Positions 1 through 11,401 of a stretch of DNA of 64,000 nucleotides are shown one piece after another (the stretch's first letter is position 1; each line of letters begins with the position of its first letter). The position numbers and the translations under genes were made by a program. The notes under the pieces were generated by a model. It made no database searches and was not told the DNA's origin. It saw only the letters and a list, made by a program, of their open reading frames with translations. The stretch is from Skeletonema tropicum (taxonomy: Eukaryota; Bacillariophyta; Thalassiosirophyceae; Thalassiosirales; Thalassiosiraceae). The stretch spans positions 1,426,001 to 1,490,000 of the forward strand of contig CM074133.1 of NCBI GenBank assembly GCA_037178625.1, given 5' to 3'.

Positions 1-227
1 CTGCCGACTGGATGGTGTAGGGCCGCTACAAGAGGTACATAACAGCGCAATTGCCAGCAACGCCTAAGAAAGATTAAAAGAAAAGGAAAGAGAAGAGTGG
101 GTTTGCACTAAGTGCATCTGGGTAGGAATTAGTAGTAAATCTTCTGCCAGATAAGGATATGCGAACCCGGGAGGGACTCTCTCCTCTCGTCTTTTTTTGA
201 TGGCCACCTTCCCCTTCCACCTTCCAC

Positions 228-1027
228 CAAGGGTAAATAAGCAGGGTTGGCGACGACGGTTCCCGCCAAAATTTTACGTAGTAAAAAAGCTGAGTACCGT
301 TACCGTCTCGTCAGCAAGTTCGATTGAGAAAGTCAGTGCCGGTCCGAAAATGATGATCCGCACCGCCACGCCGCGCCGGCTGGCGCCGGCCGTGATCAGG
401 CAAGGCAACCATGGTCGACGTTGCCGCCGCTGAATTAGACCAAGTTAACAGCCGTATTATGGGGTGATTGGTGGCTGACGGTTACTATGGATTATTATGT
501 TGGTGTCGAAGCCCTCGCCGCTGCAAAATCCCCTGAGGGAAGGCAGCATTGAGGCAATATTAGACGATGACGTCCGGCGAGCGCCGCCCACTGAACAGTG
601 CTCATTGAACGTCGCAAGGAGCGTTTCTGCTTAATCCAAGCACGATAACACAGACATAGTAATCCATAGTAACGATCAGCCACCGATCGACCGATATTAC
701 GGTTATTAACTTGGTCTATTTCAGCGGCGGCAACGCTGACCATGGTTGCCGGCAGAGAGTGTTCAATTTGAGCTTTCAATGACGGAGATCGGGCAGGGCA
801 ACCGAGACTCAATGAAAGGAAGCGAGACTCAATTATAGGGATCTCAAAGTCGTAACGAAACTTTTACTTAGGAAAATTTGATGCCGCTTTCTGATCACTG
901 CTGATCATAGGGGCGATACGTCGGAACAAGTGAAAGATCGCTAAATTTGAGTACCTACTTGCTGACGAGATGGTAAATTGATTTTGAAATTTAGCAAAAC
1001 GACGCCAACCCTGCTTATTTACCCTTG
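228..1027. mobile_element. hAT-like non-autonomous inverted-repeat element
   Basis: Both ends carry the same roughly 25-bp terminal inverted repeat, beginning CAAGGGTAAATAAGCAGGG. The element is flanked by a perfect 8-bp direct repeat, CCTTCCAC, at 220-227 and 1028-1035. An 8-bp target-site duplication and a CA-G-rich terminus fit the hAT superfamily, but no transposase is encoded. Further inverted pairs lie inside: 306-319 with 957-970, and a roughly 95-bp imperfect pair at 408-500 with 655-752. Much of the element could therefore fold back on itself. Open frames inside it are short and look non-coding. The rest of the interval before 1192 (1-219 and 1036-1191) shows nothing recognisable. 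The family assignment is inference from duplication length. Confidence 0.75.
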
Positions 1028-1191
1028 CCTTCCACTTCTTCTTCTTGCTTCCATACCATCATAATAATGTTGATTGAATACCTCAAGTGTGGTGACCCAG
1101 GTAGTATATCGTGGGAGATGATGGTGTCCGCCTCTCTACGCATTTCTAGCCTTTCTTGATGGAGAAGTATGCTCTCGGATAGTAAAAGGCG

Positions 1192-2892
1192 ATGGCCAAG
1201 ATGCTTGCAATACTCTTCTCAACTATGCCGCTGATGACTTTCTTCCTCAATGCGCCACTTCTTTCTAGAAATCATGTTCACGTTGCGATTCTTGCAATCA
1301 TTATTATCATCTTTTGGAGGATAATCCGAAGAAGGGCTCGAACCTATATACGTCTGCTAGAATCCGATGTGCTGAAATTTCTGCGGAACGATGACGGATT
1401 TTTGGTGGGTTAATACTTCCTATATGCATGCATGATGTGTCTGCTCTAATGTTGATGTGTTGTCTAAACCATTCACCTCATCCATCCAACAAACAACCCC
1501 CTCAATATTCAGATAGATTGTGCTGATGAAGAATTGCTTGAAGCCATAACTCAATCTGCTATACAACGAGGGAAAAGCGTATTGCAGAAAGCTACATCCA
1601 ACGTGAAACCGGAACTGAGCGCTGGAACTTCTTTCTATCATGCAAACTCTTCGAGTGGTGACTCTTCTGAAAGTAACACCTCTTCATTCAACGAACAAAA
1701 TGGAACTACATTGCAGAAACCACAGCAAATGATGCAGCAGGTCGGAGGAGTTGCATCGCACAAAAAGCCTGTGTTGACATTAGAACCTCACTATATCTTG
1801 AAACCATTAAGATTGACACATCTTCGACAGGAAAGACGTCATCATGATTATAATGGGGCTAAAGATGGCTTGAAAGATAAGACGAAAGTGTACCGAGGAG
1901 TACGAGAGATTGCATTCTACGAAGCCTTGGCGTTTTCATCGAGACTGTCACACATGATTGCTTCTTGTATGGAGCCATACAACAACCCTTTATCTACCAC
2001 TACAAAACTGAAAGCGATTGGTTACATGTTATCATGTCACTACAATATATTCAAGTCACCTTCATTATCATTTACCGATGCGTGCACATCGAATGAGGGT
2101 TGGAATAGGCTAGCTTTTCTTGTAGCTCATCAGGCTGGAGACGAAGCTGTCATGTCAGCATTCAAGTCTTACATCGATACATGCACCACCCTCGCAACTA
2201 CGATAGAGTCACTGAACAAAATGTCAGTCTTTACTCCAGATTACTTTGGCTTGGTCGATCTACAAAGCTTCAACGCAAATGAACGCTCACCGCCGACCAC
2301 GTCATCATTGTTACACCCTCATCTTTTCCTTGGAAACATTACCAGCAACTTTCGACATCCCAACATTATTGATATCAAAATGGGCACTCAAGCATATGAG
2401 CCTTCTGCACCAGAGTCAAAGCAGAGGCGTGAAATACAAAAGTATACAAAGCAGGCAGAGTTTGGATTACGTATTGTTGGTATGAGAGTGTATGATAAGG
2501 TCACCGACGACTACATTTGCAAGGGGAAAGGTTTCGGGACTGGATTAATGACAAAAGACCAAGTCATCGAAGCGCTTCGCATGTTTTTTTGTGTCGATGG
2601 GGACTACTCCACCGCCTCAAGTCCCTCCAGGCTCGATGACATTATGAGGCAATTAACTGATATTCTTGACTGGTTCGAAAATTACAACTCTGACATCGCA
2701 ATTTATGCAGGGTCTATTTTGATTGTATACGAAGGCGATCCCACATCTTCAGCTGCTTCTGAATCACCTGCAGTAAAAATGATCGACTTTGCACATGTCT
2801 GTCGAAAACAGGGAGGAGATGAAGGCTATTTGAAAGGGATCAACACTCTGTTGGCCATGCTACATGAAATCCGCAACACTGTGTCTTCATAA
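1192..2892 (+). CDS. inositol polyphosphate kinase (IPK family) with hydrophobic N-terminus
   Basis: Two exons are proposed, 1192-1404 and 1513-2892, joined in phase 0 across a 108-bp GT-AG intron, giving about 530 residues. The family signature PxxxDxKxG is at residues 354-362 (P-N-I-I-D-I-K-M-G). An SSLL-like segment follows near 472 (S-I-L-I) and the catalytic IDF motif at 495-497. These are the hallmarks of the IP3K/IPMK/IP6K superfamily, which phosphorylates soluble inositol phosphates with ATP. I cannot tell which subfamily this is. The first exon encodes two hydrophobic stretches (about residues 3-22 and 30-43) followed by a basic cluster RRRAR, unusual for a normally soluble kinase. 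If that exon is not part of the gene, the kinase would need another start upstream of residue 72. An acidic/Ser/Gln-rich linker precedes the kinase core. Its 3' end converges with the cyclin gene downstream. Confidence 0.8.
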
Positions 2893-3040
2893 CATCATTC
2901 ATTATCATTACACACAAATAACTCGCATATAACTGCATCTATAAAAAAACTTGCTTGTTCACATGATAATTAGTTCTTTTTACAATTCATTATTTCAACA
3001 TAAAAATGGAACATGATTATTGTCCCCTAAAGTGTTAATG

Positions 3041-3089
3041 AGTGCCAATAGCATATCCAGAGGAAGTCCACTTCCTCGTTGTTGGCACC
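3041..3089. repeat. imperfect hairpin between convergent genes
   Basis: The 350-bp interval between the stop of the kinase gene and the stop of the convergent cyclin gene contains one feature I can see. It is an imperfect inverted repeat with outer arms GTGCCAA/TTGGCAC and inner arms GAGGAAGT/ACTTCCTC. It could act in 3'-end formation of either transcript, but that is only position-based inference. Confidence 0.35.
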
Positions 3090-3244
3090 CTTTATCACCT
3101 TTGTGGTACTTGATTTTTCTTGTCCGTCACTTTTTTGGTAGCAGTAGTTGAATTTAGCGTAAAATCCAGGAATACATACTTATATCTACATCTTGGTTCT
3201 TCTGTTGTCCTGTACAAGTCTGTTTCTTGTGTCTCCAGTAGACA

Positions 3245-4237
3245 CTATGAGAAGACAGACGTGGGGGAGGCCTCTCTTCCCGTCACACTTGCCGCAAACT
3301 GATGCTCCGCCATGGATACCGAGTAGATGTTATATAAACGCCCTGCACACTCCTCAATGGAGAGCGGGGATGCCGCATTGGGGAGTAACTGCAATTTCCT
3401 TTGAATCTTGATTGGGGTGGCAAGGACATTCATTGCAGCTATGATGGCAGAATGGGCAATAAGTGAGGGATTCTTGTTGATAAAGTATCCATCACAGACG
3501 CTTAGCTCCAATAAATACTTGGCGAGGTCCTTGATTTCAGCCACTGAGTCTTCATCGTCAGTGAGTTCCATCATCAAAGGATATAAGATATCCACAAATG
3601 TTGATGGGGTTGGTGGATTCAGGTACCAATTCAGGCTTTTCATTATGCACATCTCCATCTTGACCACTTGATCGAGACGGAAGAAGCCTCTGCTGAGAGA
3701 GACAATACTGGAAATAGATATTTTCTTGGAGCTGTGAACCTTAACGGCGAGGTATAAACAAGTCATGGCCACTAGTTGGGTGAGTGTCTCGTCTACGGAG
3801 TAGCGAGAGAGATATCTGTCAAAGAATGACATTGCAATGAATACGAGATCCCTATCCATGTCGCTAAGGTGAGGGGGAGAGACAAAGAGGGGCGCAGAGT
3901 GTTGTTAGAAGAGAGGCTTCTCGCGGTGATGGGACAATGATTTCATAGTTAGGGAGGACTTGTTCCAGGAACCTCTCTGAACCCACACTTACCAATGATC
4001 CACAACCTGAAAGCACCACTCCACAATTTTTTCACGCCAAGCTGAAGGGCAAGGAAGACAAATGTCACTGCCATCATCCTCAAGGAGGAGATCCACCGCT
4101 GCCGATGTTGGCGATGTGCCGTGCAGAGCCTGCTTCGCCGTGGCCGGCGACATGTGATAAGCCATCATCCTCTCCCGGTGGACAAGCGCTGTCCACTCTT
4201 CCAGGGCACCCCCATCAAATGTAGACATGGTGGTCAT
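3245..4237 (-). CDS. cyclin, diatom-expanded type
   Basis: Two exons on the minus strand, 3993-4237 and 3245-3863, are joined across a 129-bp intron with a GTAAGT donor. The split codon restores a continuous cyclin box (…FQVVDHC-DMDRDLVF…), giving 287 residues. The cyclin N-box spans roughly residues 55-160, with the helix-1 W-C-F and the FFDRYLS segment. A C-terminal cyclin fold follows (LSVCDGYFINKNPSLIAHSAI). Cyclins bind and activate cyclin-dependent kinases and select substrates. The short length, lack of a D- or KEN-type destruction box that I can see, and the helix spacing match the large diatom-specific cyclin group, which in other diatoms responds to nutrients and light (family knowledge). 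A second cyclin of this type lies at 38.8-40.0 kb. The start is the first ATG of the open frame; MTTM offers a nearby alternative. Confidence 0.88.
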
Positions 4238-4848
4238 GTTATCTTCTGAATTCCAATAGAGGAGAGAGAGTGGAAGCTCGTGTTTTGTGTCTATTGTGAT
4301 GTATCCAGAAGATACTTAAAATGGTGTTTTTCACAGTGCACTTGCCGCGCTGCCAGCCAACTTCCCCCGCAAGCTCACAACGCGAACCAATGCTGAACAT
4401 GAACAAAAGGATCTTTCCCATCAAGATCATCGAATCTAGTGTACACAATATTCGGTTTTCCAGAAGGCAGATTGGAAACCTGGTAAGTCTCCTCCGATGA
4501 CGCATAATTATGAAATAGACCTCACCTAATTGATGACAGGATTATTAGGTAGGAAGGCTACACCTTTTGCGACACTCAGGTCGGATTTTCTGAGAAACGA
4601 TGTTAAGTAAATTATGCGGAGTAGCTCTCGCAAGAAAGTCTCCACTGTAAAATTTAGACGGGACCAGGATTTATTGCTCCACGTCAGACAGGTACACAAG
4701 TCCGACGTTCGTCGAAGACAACTTCAAGTCTCTTCCATTCCCCTTGCCTTCTCCCTCTCTTCCGTCTTCTCATGACAGATGACATGACAGGTGACAAACT
4801 GACGTGGCGTTGACACCGACCACGAACACGCACGCAACCATAAGTACA

Positions 4849-4949
4849 TCACCCCTACCACCGGGGGCTGGGCGAGACGAGAGAAGACCGCACTCCTAGC
4901 TTCTCTCTTCTCTCTTGTCGGCCCAGTCCCCGTGGTATGTAGGGGTGAC
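4849..4949. repeat. 101-bp imperfect palindrome
   Basis: Left arm 4849-4886 begins TCACCCCTAC and contains CTGGGCGAGACGAGAGAAG. Its reverse complement, with a few mismatches, occupies about 4900-4949. The palindrome lies in the 1-kb divergent intergenic region between the cyclin and the RRP43-like gene, which otherwise shows no feature I recognise. It may be a small inverted-repeat transposon remnant or a structured transcript. Confidence 0.55.
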
Positions 4950-5258
4950 CATACATCAACCACCAACCATCAACCGCTAACCGCTGCAAGCAGGTGCAGC
5001 TAAGAAGTATTGTATCATGAAAACGCTGGAGGTTTCGAAGAGAGCTTATATGCATTTTGCATTCGGATACTCCTAGTATCTAAAACCTCGTCGCATTATC
5101 TCGCTCTCCCCTCAACGACCCATACCTTCATCTCGGCTCGTGTGCATCTTCTGTCACGGCTCATTCAAACGTCTTACGAGCATACTTTGTATTGCGTGGT
5201 CATTTCGTCACAAAGAAGGCATAAAATAATACATACCCATCACCAACACCAAGCCATC

Positions 5259-6499
5259 ATGACATCAGTTCAAAATGCACAAGACGGAAGAGAATGGATA
5301 CTGGATGCATATCGTGCACTTGAACCAAGGGTAAGTCCTGCAAGTGAATGACTCATATGATTTTCAAACAGTCATCATCTGATATCGTACGCTTTTATCC
5401 ATCGACGCTCCTAAAACTGCATCATCTAATCGACACATTTTTCATTTTTCAATAATGAAAACCAAAGAATTACCTCGGAGAATTCACCTCAAACAATGTG
5501 CGCCCAGATGGTCGGCCATTCCATACCTCCAGACCAATCACTATCCTCACCTCCTTCCTGCAACGCAATTCCTACGGATCAGCAATGGTAACGTTAGGCA
5601 ATGATGCTGCTTCAAACAATAATACAGTTGGTTCCTCCACACGTGTAATTGCTGCATGCACATTATTAGTAGGACATCCTGGTCCATCCACACCAACACA
5701 TGGTGATATCGACGTGTCGGTATCCGCAAGTCCACTGAGTGGACCAAGATTTGATATTGTAGGGAGGGAAAGTGTGGACACATCTAGTCCATTTTACAAT
5801 TATCCATCTGGGAAAGATACGGGTGGGAAATCATCCCCCAATGTGAATGATAGTGTTCCCCTTACCGATGTCACGGCAAGTGGAAGTGATACACAGTTGC
5901 AACCTACTGATACAAAAGAGATTGAATCTTGGATAAGACGTACTATACGCTCGTCGCGATTTATTGATCCTACCGAGTTGGGGATTGAACCGGGCAAGTC
6001 TGCTTGGAGAGTTCGTATCTCGATTCAGATTATTAATCATGATGGCAATTTGTGGGATGCTAGTTTACTATGTGCTTGTGCGGCGTTGGGTGACTTGCGA
6101 TTGCCGGTGGTGGAGGTAGATCGACGAAGTGGAGGGGTGAGGATTGTTTCCAATGAAGATCTTGACAATAATGATGGTGCAAAACACAACAATACAAAGT
6201 TTGAACGAAGAAAGGGACAGTCACTTACGCTGGGACCTCTTCCAGTTCCTTTGACTATTGCAGTTCTTCCCTCGAATGATGAAAGTAATTCAAAGGATAT
6301 TCTACTTGTTGATCCTACCCATCTCGAAGAAGACGTCTCCTCTGGTAATTCTGTTACTGTTGTTTGCAATACGAACAAAGAAGTTGTTGAGTTTCACAAG
6401 AAGGGCAGTTCGACCCGCCTATCTGTGGATCAAATCAAAGCAGTTGCGTCTATGGGGTTTGGAAGAGCACAAGAGCTCGAAACGCTAGTGAAAGGATGA
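5259..6499 (+). CDS. exosome complex RNase PH-like subunit (RRP43/EXOSC8-like)
   Basis: Exon 1 is 5259-5330 and exon 2 is 5468-6499, joined in phase 0 with a GTAAGT donor (137-bp intron). The product is 367 residues. The N-terminus (Y-R-A-L-E-P-R-N-Y-L-G-E-F) and the following RPDGRP motif are the classic start of the RNase PH fold in RRP42/43/45 proteins. Later segments (LLVDPTHLEE, GNSVTVV) match the C-terminal RNase PH domain. In the eukaryotic exosome these subunits form a catalytically inactive hexameric ring that channels RNA to RRP6 and RRP44 for 3'-5' decay and rRNA processing. RRP43 is my best choice over RRP45 because of the N-terminal LEPR-xYL pattern and the lack of a long C-terminal tail. 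A Ser/Asn/Asp-rich insertion (about residues 105-155 of the mature order) makes it longer than animal orthologues. Confidence 0.82.
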
Positions 6500-6585
6500 T
6501 TATGTGACAAGCAAACATTTTCTCTTCTAAATAATTATTAACTGATAATGAAACATGTATGCACAAAGACTTGTATCAACCGCCT

Positions 6586-9500
6586 TCATTCTTGATAGTA
6601 TGATAAATTTTCTTCAACGTCGATATCTTCTGTCAAGTCACCTTGATTTGAGTCACTTTGAAAAGATTTGTCATACGCAGAATCCTTCTTTCTTGTGCGT
6701 TTGAAGATGATGAAAGCTAGGCCGAACAAGATAAAGGAACATACTAGAACTGAAGCAACGATCGGTACGACACTTGCTTTGTCCGTAGGATTTCTATTTA
6801 CTACATAATCAGCACCGGGAGTTTTTGATTTGTCTTTCCCCCCTGGCGTGACTGTTTGAAGTGTATCCAATGGACACGTCTTTGATGTGAAGGCAGTGCA
6901 TGTGCCATTGCAGTTGGCTCCGGTTGAACAGTCCGACCCAACAGCTACGATGAAAATGTCAGTGCAAGCTAAGCCATTATCAAAGCCTCCATCGGTGTTG
7001 AGGAACCCAAAAGTGTTCGCGTTATCTTGCAAAAAGGAGGTTTCATCAATGAAAATAGTCCCTGGAACCATGCTCGAAGATTCATCGAAGCAACTGTCAC
7101 TAATAAAAAGATCACCGCTTTTCATCACTGCAATGTCCCCAAATCTAATTTCGTTCCCGTTGAATCGGCCCTTGTCAATTGAAAGTGATCCACCAACATT
7201 CACAACTGTACCGTATGTGAGGACATTTTGCATGAAACCAACATTTGACATTTTGACGGTCATGGCTGCTTCTGAGGAATTCAGCATGGATGAGATATCC
7301 AGGATTTCGGTCATATTACTAGCATCGACAGATGCGTTGTTGCGAATGAGTACAGCGCTTTCACCACTGTTCGCCATCCACTCGCAATTGCTGATTTTAA
7401 GTTTCGCATCCTTCGTACCAGCCGCAATAATGGAAGACCCCTTCGATGATGACATCCTCAGTCCAATCAATTCATTGTCAGTGGAATCACCAACAAAGTG
7501 GAAATGGGAGAAGCCACCAATAATTTGACAGTTGTCGCTCTTTAACCCAGAGTTTCCACATTGGACCGTAACATAGTCATAATCGATAACAATAGGCCCG
7601 CTACTCGCATCTAATGTTGAATTGGGGCAAATCCTGAAGTAAAGACTGCCAATATGGCTAAGAACTTCGATACCATCTACTATCCTGTTTTCAACAGCGT
7701 ACTTCAAATCAGACCAATTATCATGGCAATCTTTTGCGACTTCAGGTTCTACCACATCAATGATTGGAGCTGTCTCGTTTCCTCCCCCCACTTCGCTTCC
7801 TCCCAATACCTCGCTTACACTCCCCAAGTCACTTCCATCCTCCACTCCGTCCAGATTAGCTCCACCATCCACTTCGTTGCCTCCATCCAAATCGCTTCCA
7901 CCCTCCACTCCGTTGTCTCCCTCTAAGTCATTTCCATCTCCCACATCGGTGTCTACCACCACAACGGGTATGGGCAGGATTTCGGGAGTGGCATCTGGAT
8001 CACATACTTGACCAAAGGGTCGGCAAGAACCAACTTCCATCATAACGACAGTGCCCAAACAGATGTGAGAAGATCTCAGATCTCCCTTCATCGAGCTGAG
8101 TGAAGTTACGGGGGTAGCTCCATCTCCACTCTCTTGAACACAATTAGTATCCCCAACTTTGGAGTCTGAACCAACCACAACAACTCCGTCTCCACCAGTC
8201 ACAATGTTATTTGAGAACTGTGTATCAGTGATTGAGATAATGCCGGAGTTGGCCTGAATCATTGAGCTGGCAGTATTCTTTTCGAAGACATTACCAGTTG
8301 AAGAGACCTTTGCTCCGCTCGTGACAATGACTGATGTTCCAACTTTTTCAGAAGAAAATGTGCTCTCTTCTAATTCTAAATAAATCGAACCTGTAGAAGC
8401 TGAGCCAGAGTCCAGCCCTTCATCTTCAGAGAAGGAGTCGACAGCAATTGTAGCCGTTCCCTTATTGCCCTGCGTGCGTATTAGATAGTATAACAATACA
8501 AAGTTAGATCAGCCTCAAGTTGAAGGCAAGGAAAGAATAGTGACCGGAAACATGTGAAAACTTACGGTGAATGTGCTTTTCCGGATGAGAATTAAAGACT
8601 TCGGGCCAGCTGAATTCAAATCTTCCAACTCTCTCAACCTACCGAAATCTGACGTAGGTGTTGCCGGTGGTGCCTCAGTCGTTAAAATCGCGCTAAACTC
8701 TGTCGTCTCCGCAAATACTGTCGACCCAAACAAGAAATGCATAGGCAGCTCTGTCGTTTCAGCAGGCACAGTAGGCTCTGTCGATGCAAAAGGGTTGACT
8801 TTATCAGGCGGCAACATAAAGTCATCATCGCCATAGTATTCCTCCTCCAGGTTCTTCCCGGAGTACTTTCCATCGACGATGATTGCCTCCCCATCGTTGT
8901 TCTCCCATTTGCACTTGTCAAATATGACTTTACCTCGAGGGTCATTCATAACAATAGATGCCTCCTCGGATTCATGGAAGGTAATCCCCGACACGGTAAT
9001 AGCACTGTTTTGGTGGTCCAAGCTGCTTTCACCCAAGCTGTCCCCCTCAAGTCCATTGTTGTTAAACACAATATGATATTCACCTCCGGTAAAGGTGCAG
9101 GTATGTTCCTTGAGACAAGCGATCGTGACTGGCTTTTGAACTGGACTTTCGAATACCAGCGGCTTAAATTTCAATTGGGCCACGTAAGGACTGTTGAATT
9201 GAAAATTGGTGTTGGGACAAATGTGAAAGTGTGTTCCACCTTCTGCATGAGTTGCATCAGGAGGTGAAAGAGTTACTGGAATTAGTACCTCTTCTCCATC
9301 TTGCATAGTAATGACCTCATCCAATTCTGCAACTCCATTTTCATTCATTACCTCTGCAAATTCTTGCAAACGCCTTCTACCACTACCATCCACTTCTTCG
9401 CCAATATAATCTCCCCCTCTTCCTCCTCTCACACGTTTCCGCATGCCCCCCTCCTCAACCATCAATTGATTCTCATCAAGTTCAATCGGCCTCATTGTTG

Positions 9501-10392
9501 GAGTTCTCGAAGGCGACGCCGTACGAAGACTGGGTGTAGGTCCAGTCGGAGCAAAGGTACCCTCACCATCGACCATCACATCGGCTGGATAATCTTCACC
9601 CCCAAAGAAAATGACTTGCGCAGTTAAATCCGAACCAGCGGCATTGTCACCCAGTGCCCCCTCTGGAATGGCTATTACGAGATTATCTGTAGATGTACCA
9701 TTCAATAACGAGGATGTAGGAGAAGTTACACCAGCAAATTTTGGTAGCATTGTTGGTGATGGACTTTTCGTGGGCTGTTGTGGAAGACGTACGGAAGATG
9801 TGGGATGTTCGGTGGGTGGTGCAGTCACTGGGTGCCCTGTAGGGATAACCGAAGGCACGTTTGACCTTGCAATTGTTGGTTGATGCGAAACAGAGGGTGA
9901 AGCGGAAGGATGACCAGTTGGTGATTCAGTCATTTTTGCAGCCGCAATATCTTCAGCAGTGCGATGATAACTGTACCCATTCATATCATAAAAGTACAGT
10001 TGTAAATCATGCCTCAAGTCTTCGAGTGTTGTGTATCCTCTGAGACCCTCGGCCTCAAACCCTCCACAGGATTTCATGCGTGTATTGTATATTGGAGAGT
10101 ATTCCACGCTTCCCGTCTGTAGCAGCAATTGTCCTCCGGGCGATTCGGTCGTCGAGGGCGGTAGCGGCATCCCCATTGGCGCTTCGAGGGCGGTTGCGAC
10201 AACTCCTTCCATAGATTGCATCCGCCGTTCATGCAGTTGTTGGTCGTGATTATTGTGTTTTGATTTCTCATGGGGCTCAGCGTCGCTTGAAGTTGACTTG
10301 ATGGCATATGATGTGTAGGGCAGTGATAATATTATTGTGACGGAGGCATATGAGAGCGCCCATGCGATTATTGTTAAGAGTATGTTCCTCAT
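6586..10392 (-). CDS. large secreted, membrane-anchored Pro/Thr-rich beta-helix surface protein
   Basis: Exon 1 (8566-10392) and exon 2 (6586-8469) join in phase 0 over a 96-bp intron with a GTAAGT donor, giving 1,236 residues. The order is: signal peptide (residues 1-30); low-complexity region; a conserved block YSPIYNTRMKSC…TTLEDLRHDLQLYFYD; a Pro-Thr-rich linker of SPT/HPT repeats (about 160-225) typical of diatom extracellular proteins; right-handed parallel beta-helix-like repeats around 390-520 and 870-1130; an acidic Gly-Asp-Glu-rich repeat near 780-840; one transmembrane helix about 40-70 residues from the end; and a cytosolic acidic tail. No catalytic residues are evident. A role as an outer-surface or cell-wall-associated protein is inference from architecture. 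A paralogue lies at 31.5-34.0 kb on the same strand, with the intron at the same place. Confidence 0.8.
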
Positions 10393-10649
10393 GATAAATG
10401 TATTGTCGTGTGCTTGTGAATCCCTGACAATTCTTGCCGAGAAAGATGTTGATGGATGAAGGCCCCTCCAATTTTTTTAACTTTCACGTTGATCTACTTA
10501 ACGCAGCTCTTCGCCGCAAAACGTGGTGGGTTTATCAAGAATTAATCACTGTGAACGACTAACTTTATGAGTCCATGAGACCCTTGCCCGAGGCCATGCG
10601 GAGTCGATTACCTTTTCACTTTGGTGGGATAGCAAGATTGGCGCTCGCT

Positions 10650-10810
10650 CTGTTTCAAAGCAGAAGGAAGAAGGAGAAGGGCCTCGCTTAGTGATTCAAA
10701 AAAGACTGGTGACTTCCAGCAAGTGAGAAAACCGGGGTAAACAAATAATGTCCCAGTCATCACTCGAAATCTAAAATGTCCTGTCATCACTCAAATCATC
10801 ACAAGATATC
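10650..10810. repeat. dispersed repeat, copy A
   Basis: About 150 bp here, containing AAGACTGGTGACTTC and the sequence AAGTGAGAAAACCGG, recurs in the same orientation at about 23990-24127. It lies upstream of the beta-helix gene. No coding potential is visible. The interval 10393-10649 holds only the presumed promoter of that gene. Confidence 0.6.
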
Positions 10811-10859
10811 ACAAATGAATATGGTACTTATCTGCTGGGCGGTGAACGGTGACTCATAA

Positions 10860-11401
10860 AGTACGACTTATACCAACAACGTCAGCTTGGATGATGGTGT
10901 GCCTCTACCGACAGAAAATGGGAGAGGTCGGTGCAAACAGGCGACCACTCAACTCGTCTGTCTCACAACAAATAGAGGCAGGAGAGGCTAACCACGTCAA
11001 AACATACAATCATGCGTAATAGGACTACTTAGACGTGGGCATAGATATCTAATCTGATTAACTTTGTATTTATTTATTCTTTATCTCTGCCTACCTCTCA
11101 CTTTCTGCTTCCCTCTAGAGAAAATAGCTTGCTCCCTCGGACGTACCAAAACATTTCTGTTTTAAGTTCTCTCTGCTCGTACTTCACTTATGTCTAAGAG
11201 AAGGGCCTAAGTATCTATCTCTTCTCCGATACGAATATTCATATAAGATCAAATCACAATTTCATCCAGTTTTCGTTTCCCACTCTTTTTCACTCTTTCC
11301 CTTCTTCTTTTTGGTTTGCTACTCTTGCTCTTCTTATTCTTCTTGTCATTGCTTTTGTCGCGTCCAATTGAGCTTGATCCCTGTCGTGGCCGCTTCGCCG
11401 G
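10860..11401. repeat. segmental duplication, copy A (3' part of small gene plus flank)
   Basis: This stretch is repeated at about 31095-31626 with high identity and small indels. It includes the 3' end of the gene at 11249-11929 (the part encoding its basic tail) and about 390 bp of downstream flank. The shared region ends abruptly inside the coding sequence near 11401. Confidence 0.8.

Noticed and set aside
495..812. 105-codon open frame inside the 800-bp inverted-repeat element
   Set aside because: It spans one arm of the element's internal inverted repeat and has no protein-like features, so it is a by-product of the repeat.
8515..8565. Treating the frames at 6586-8496 and 8515-10392 as two separate genes
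   Set aside because: A GTAAGT donor and CAG acceptor join them in phase, the beta-helix text continues across the junction, and the paralogue has the same intron.
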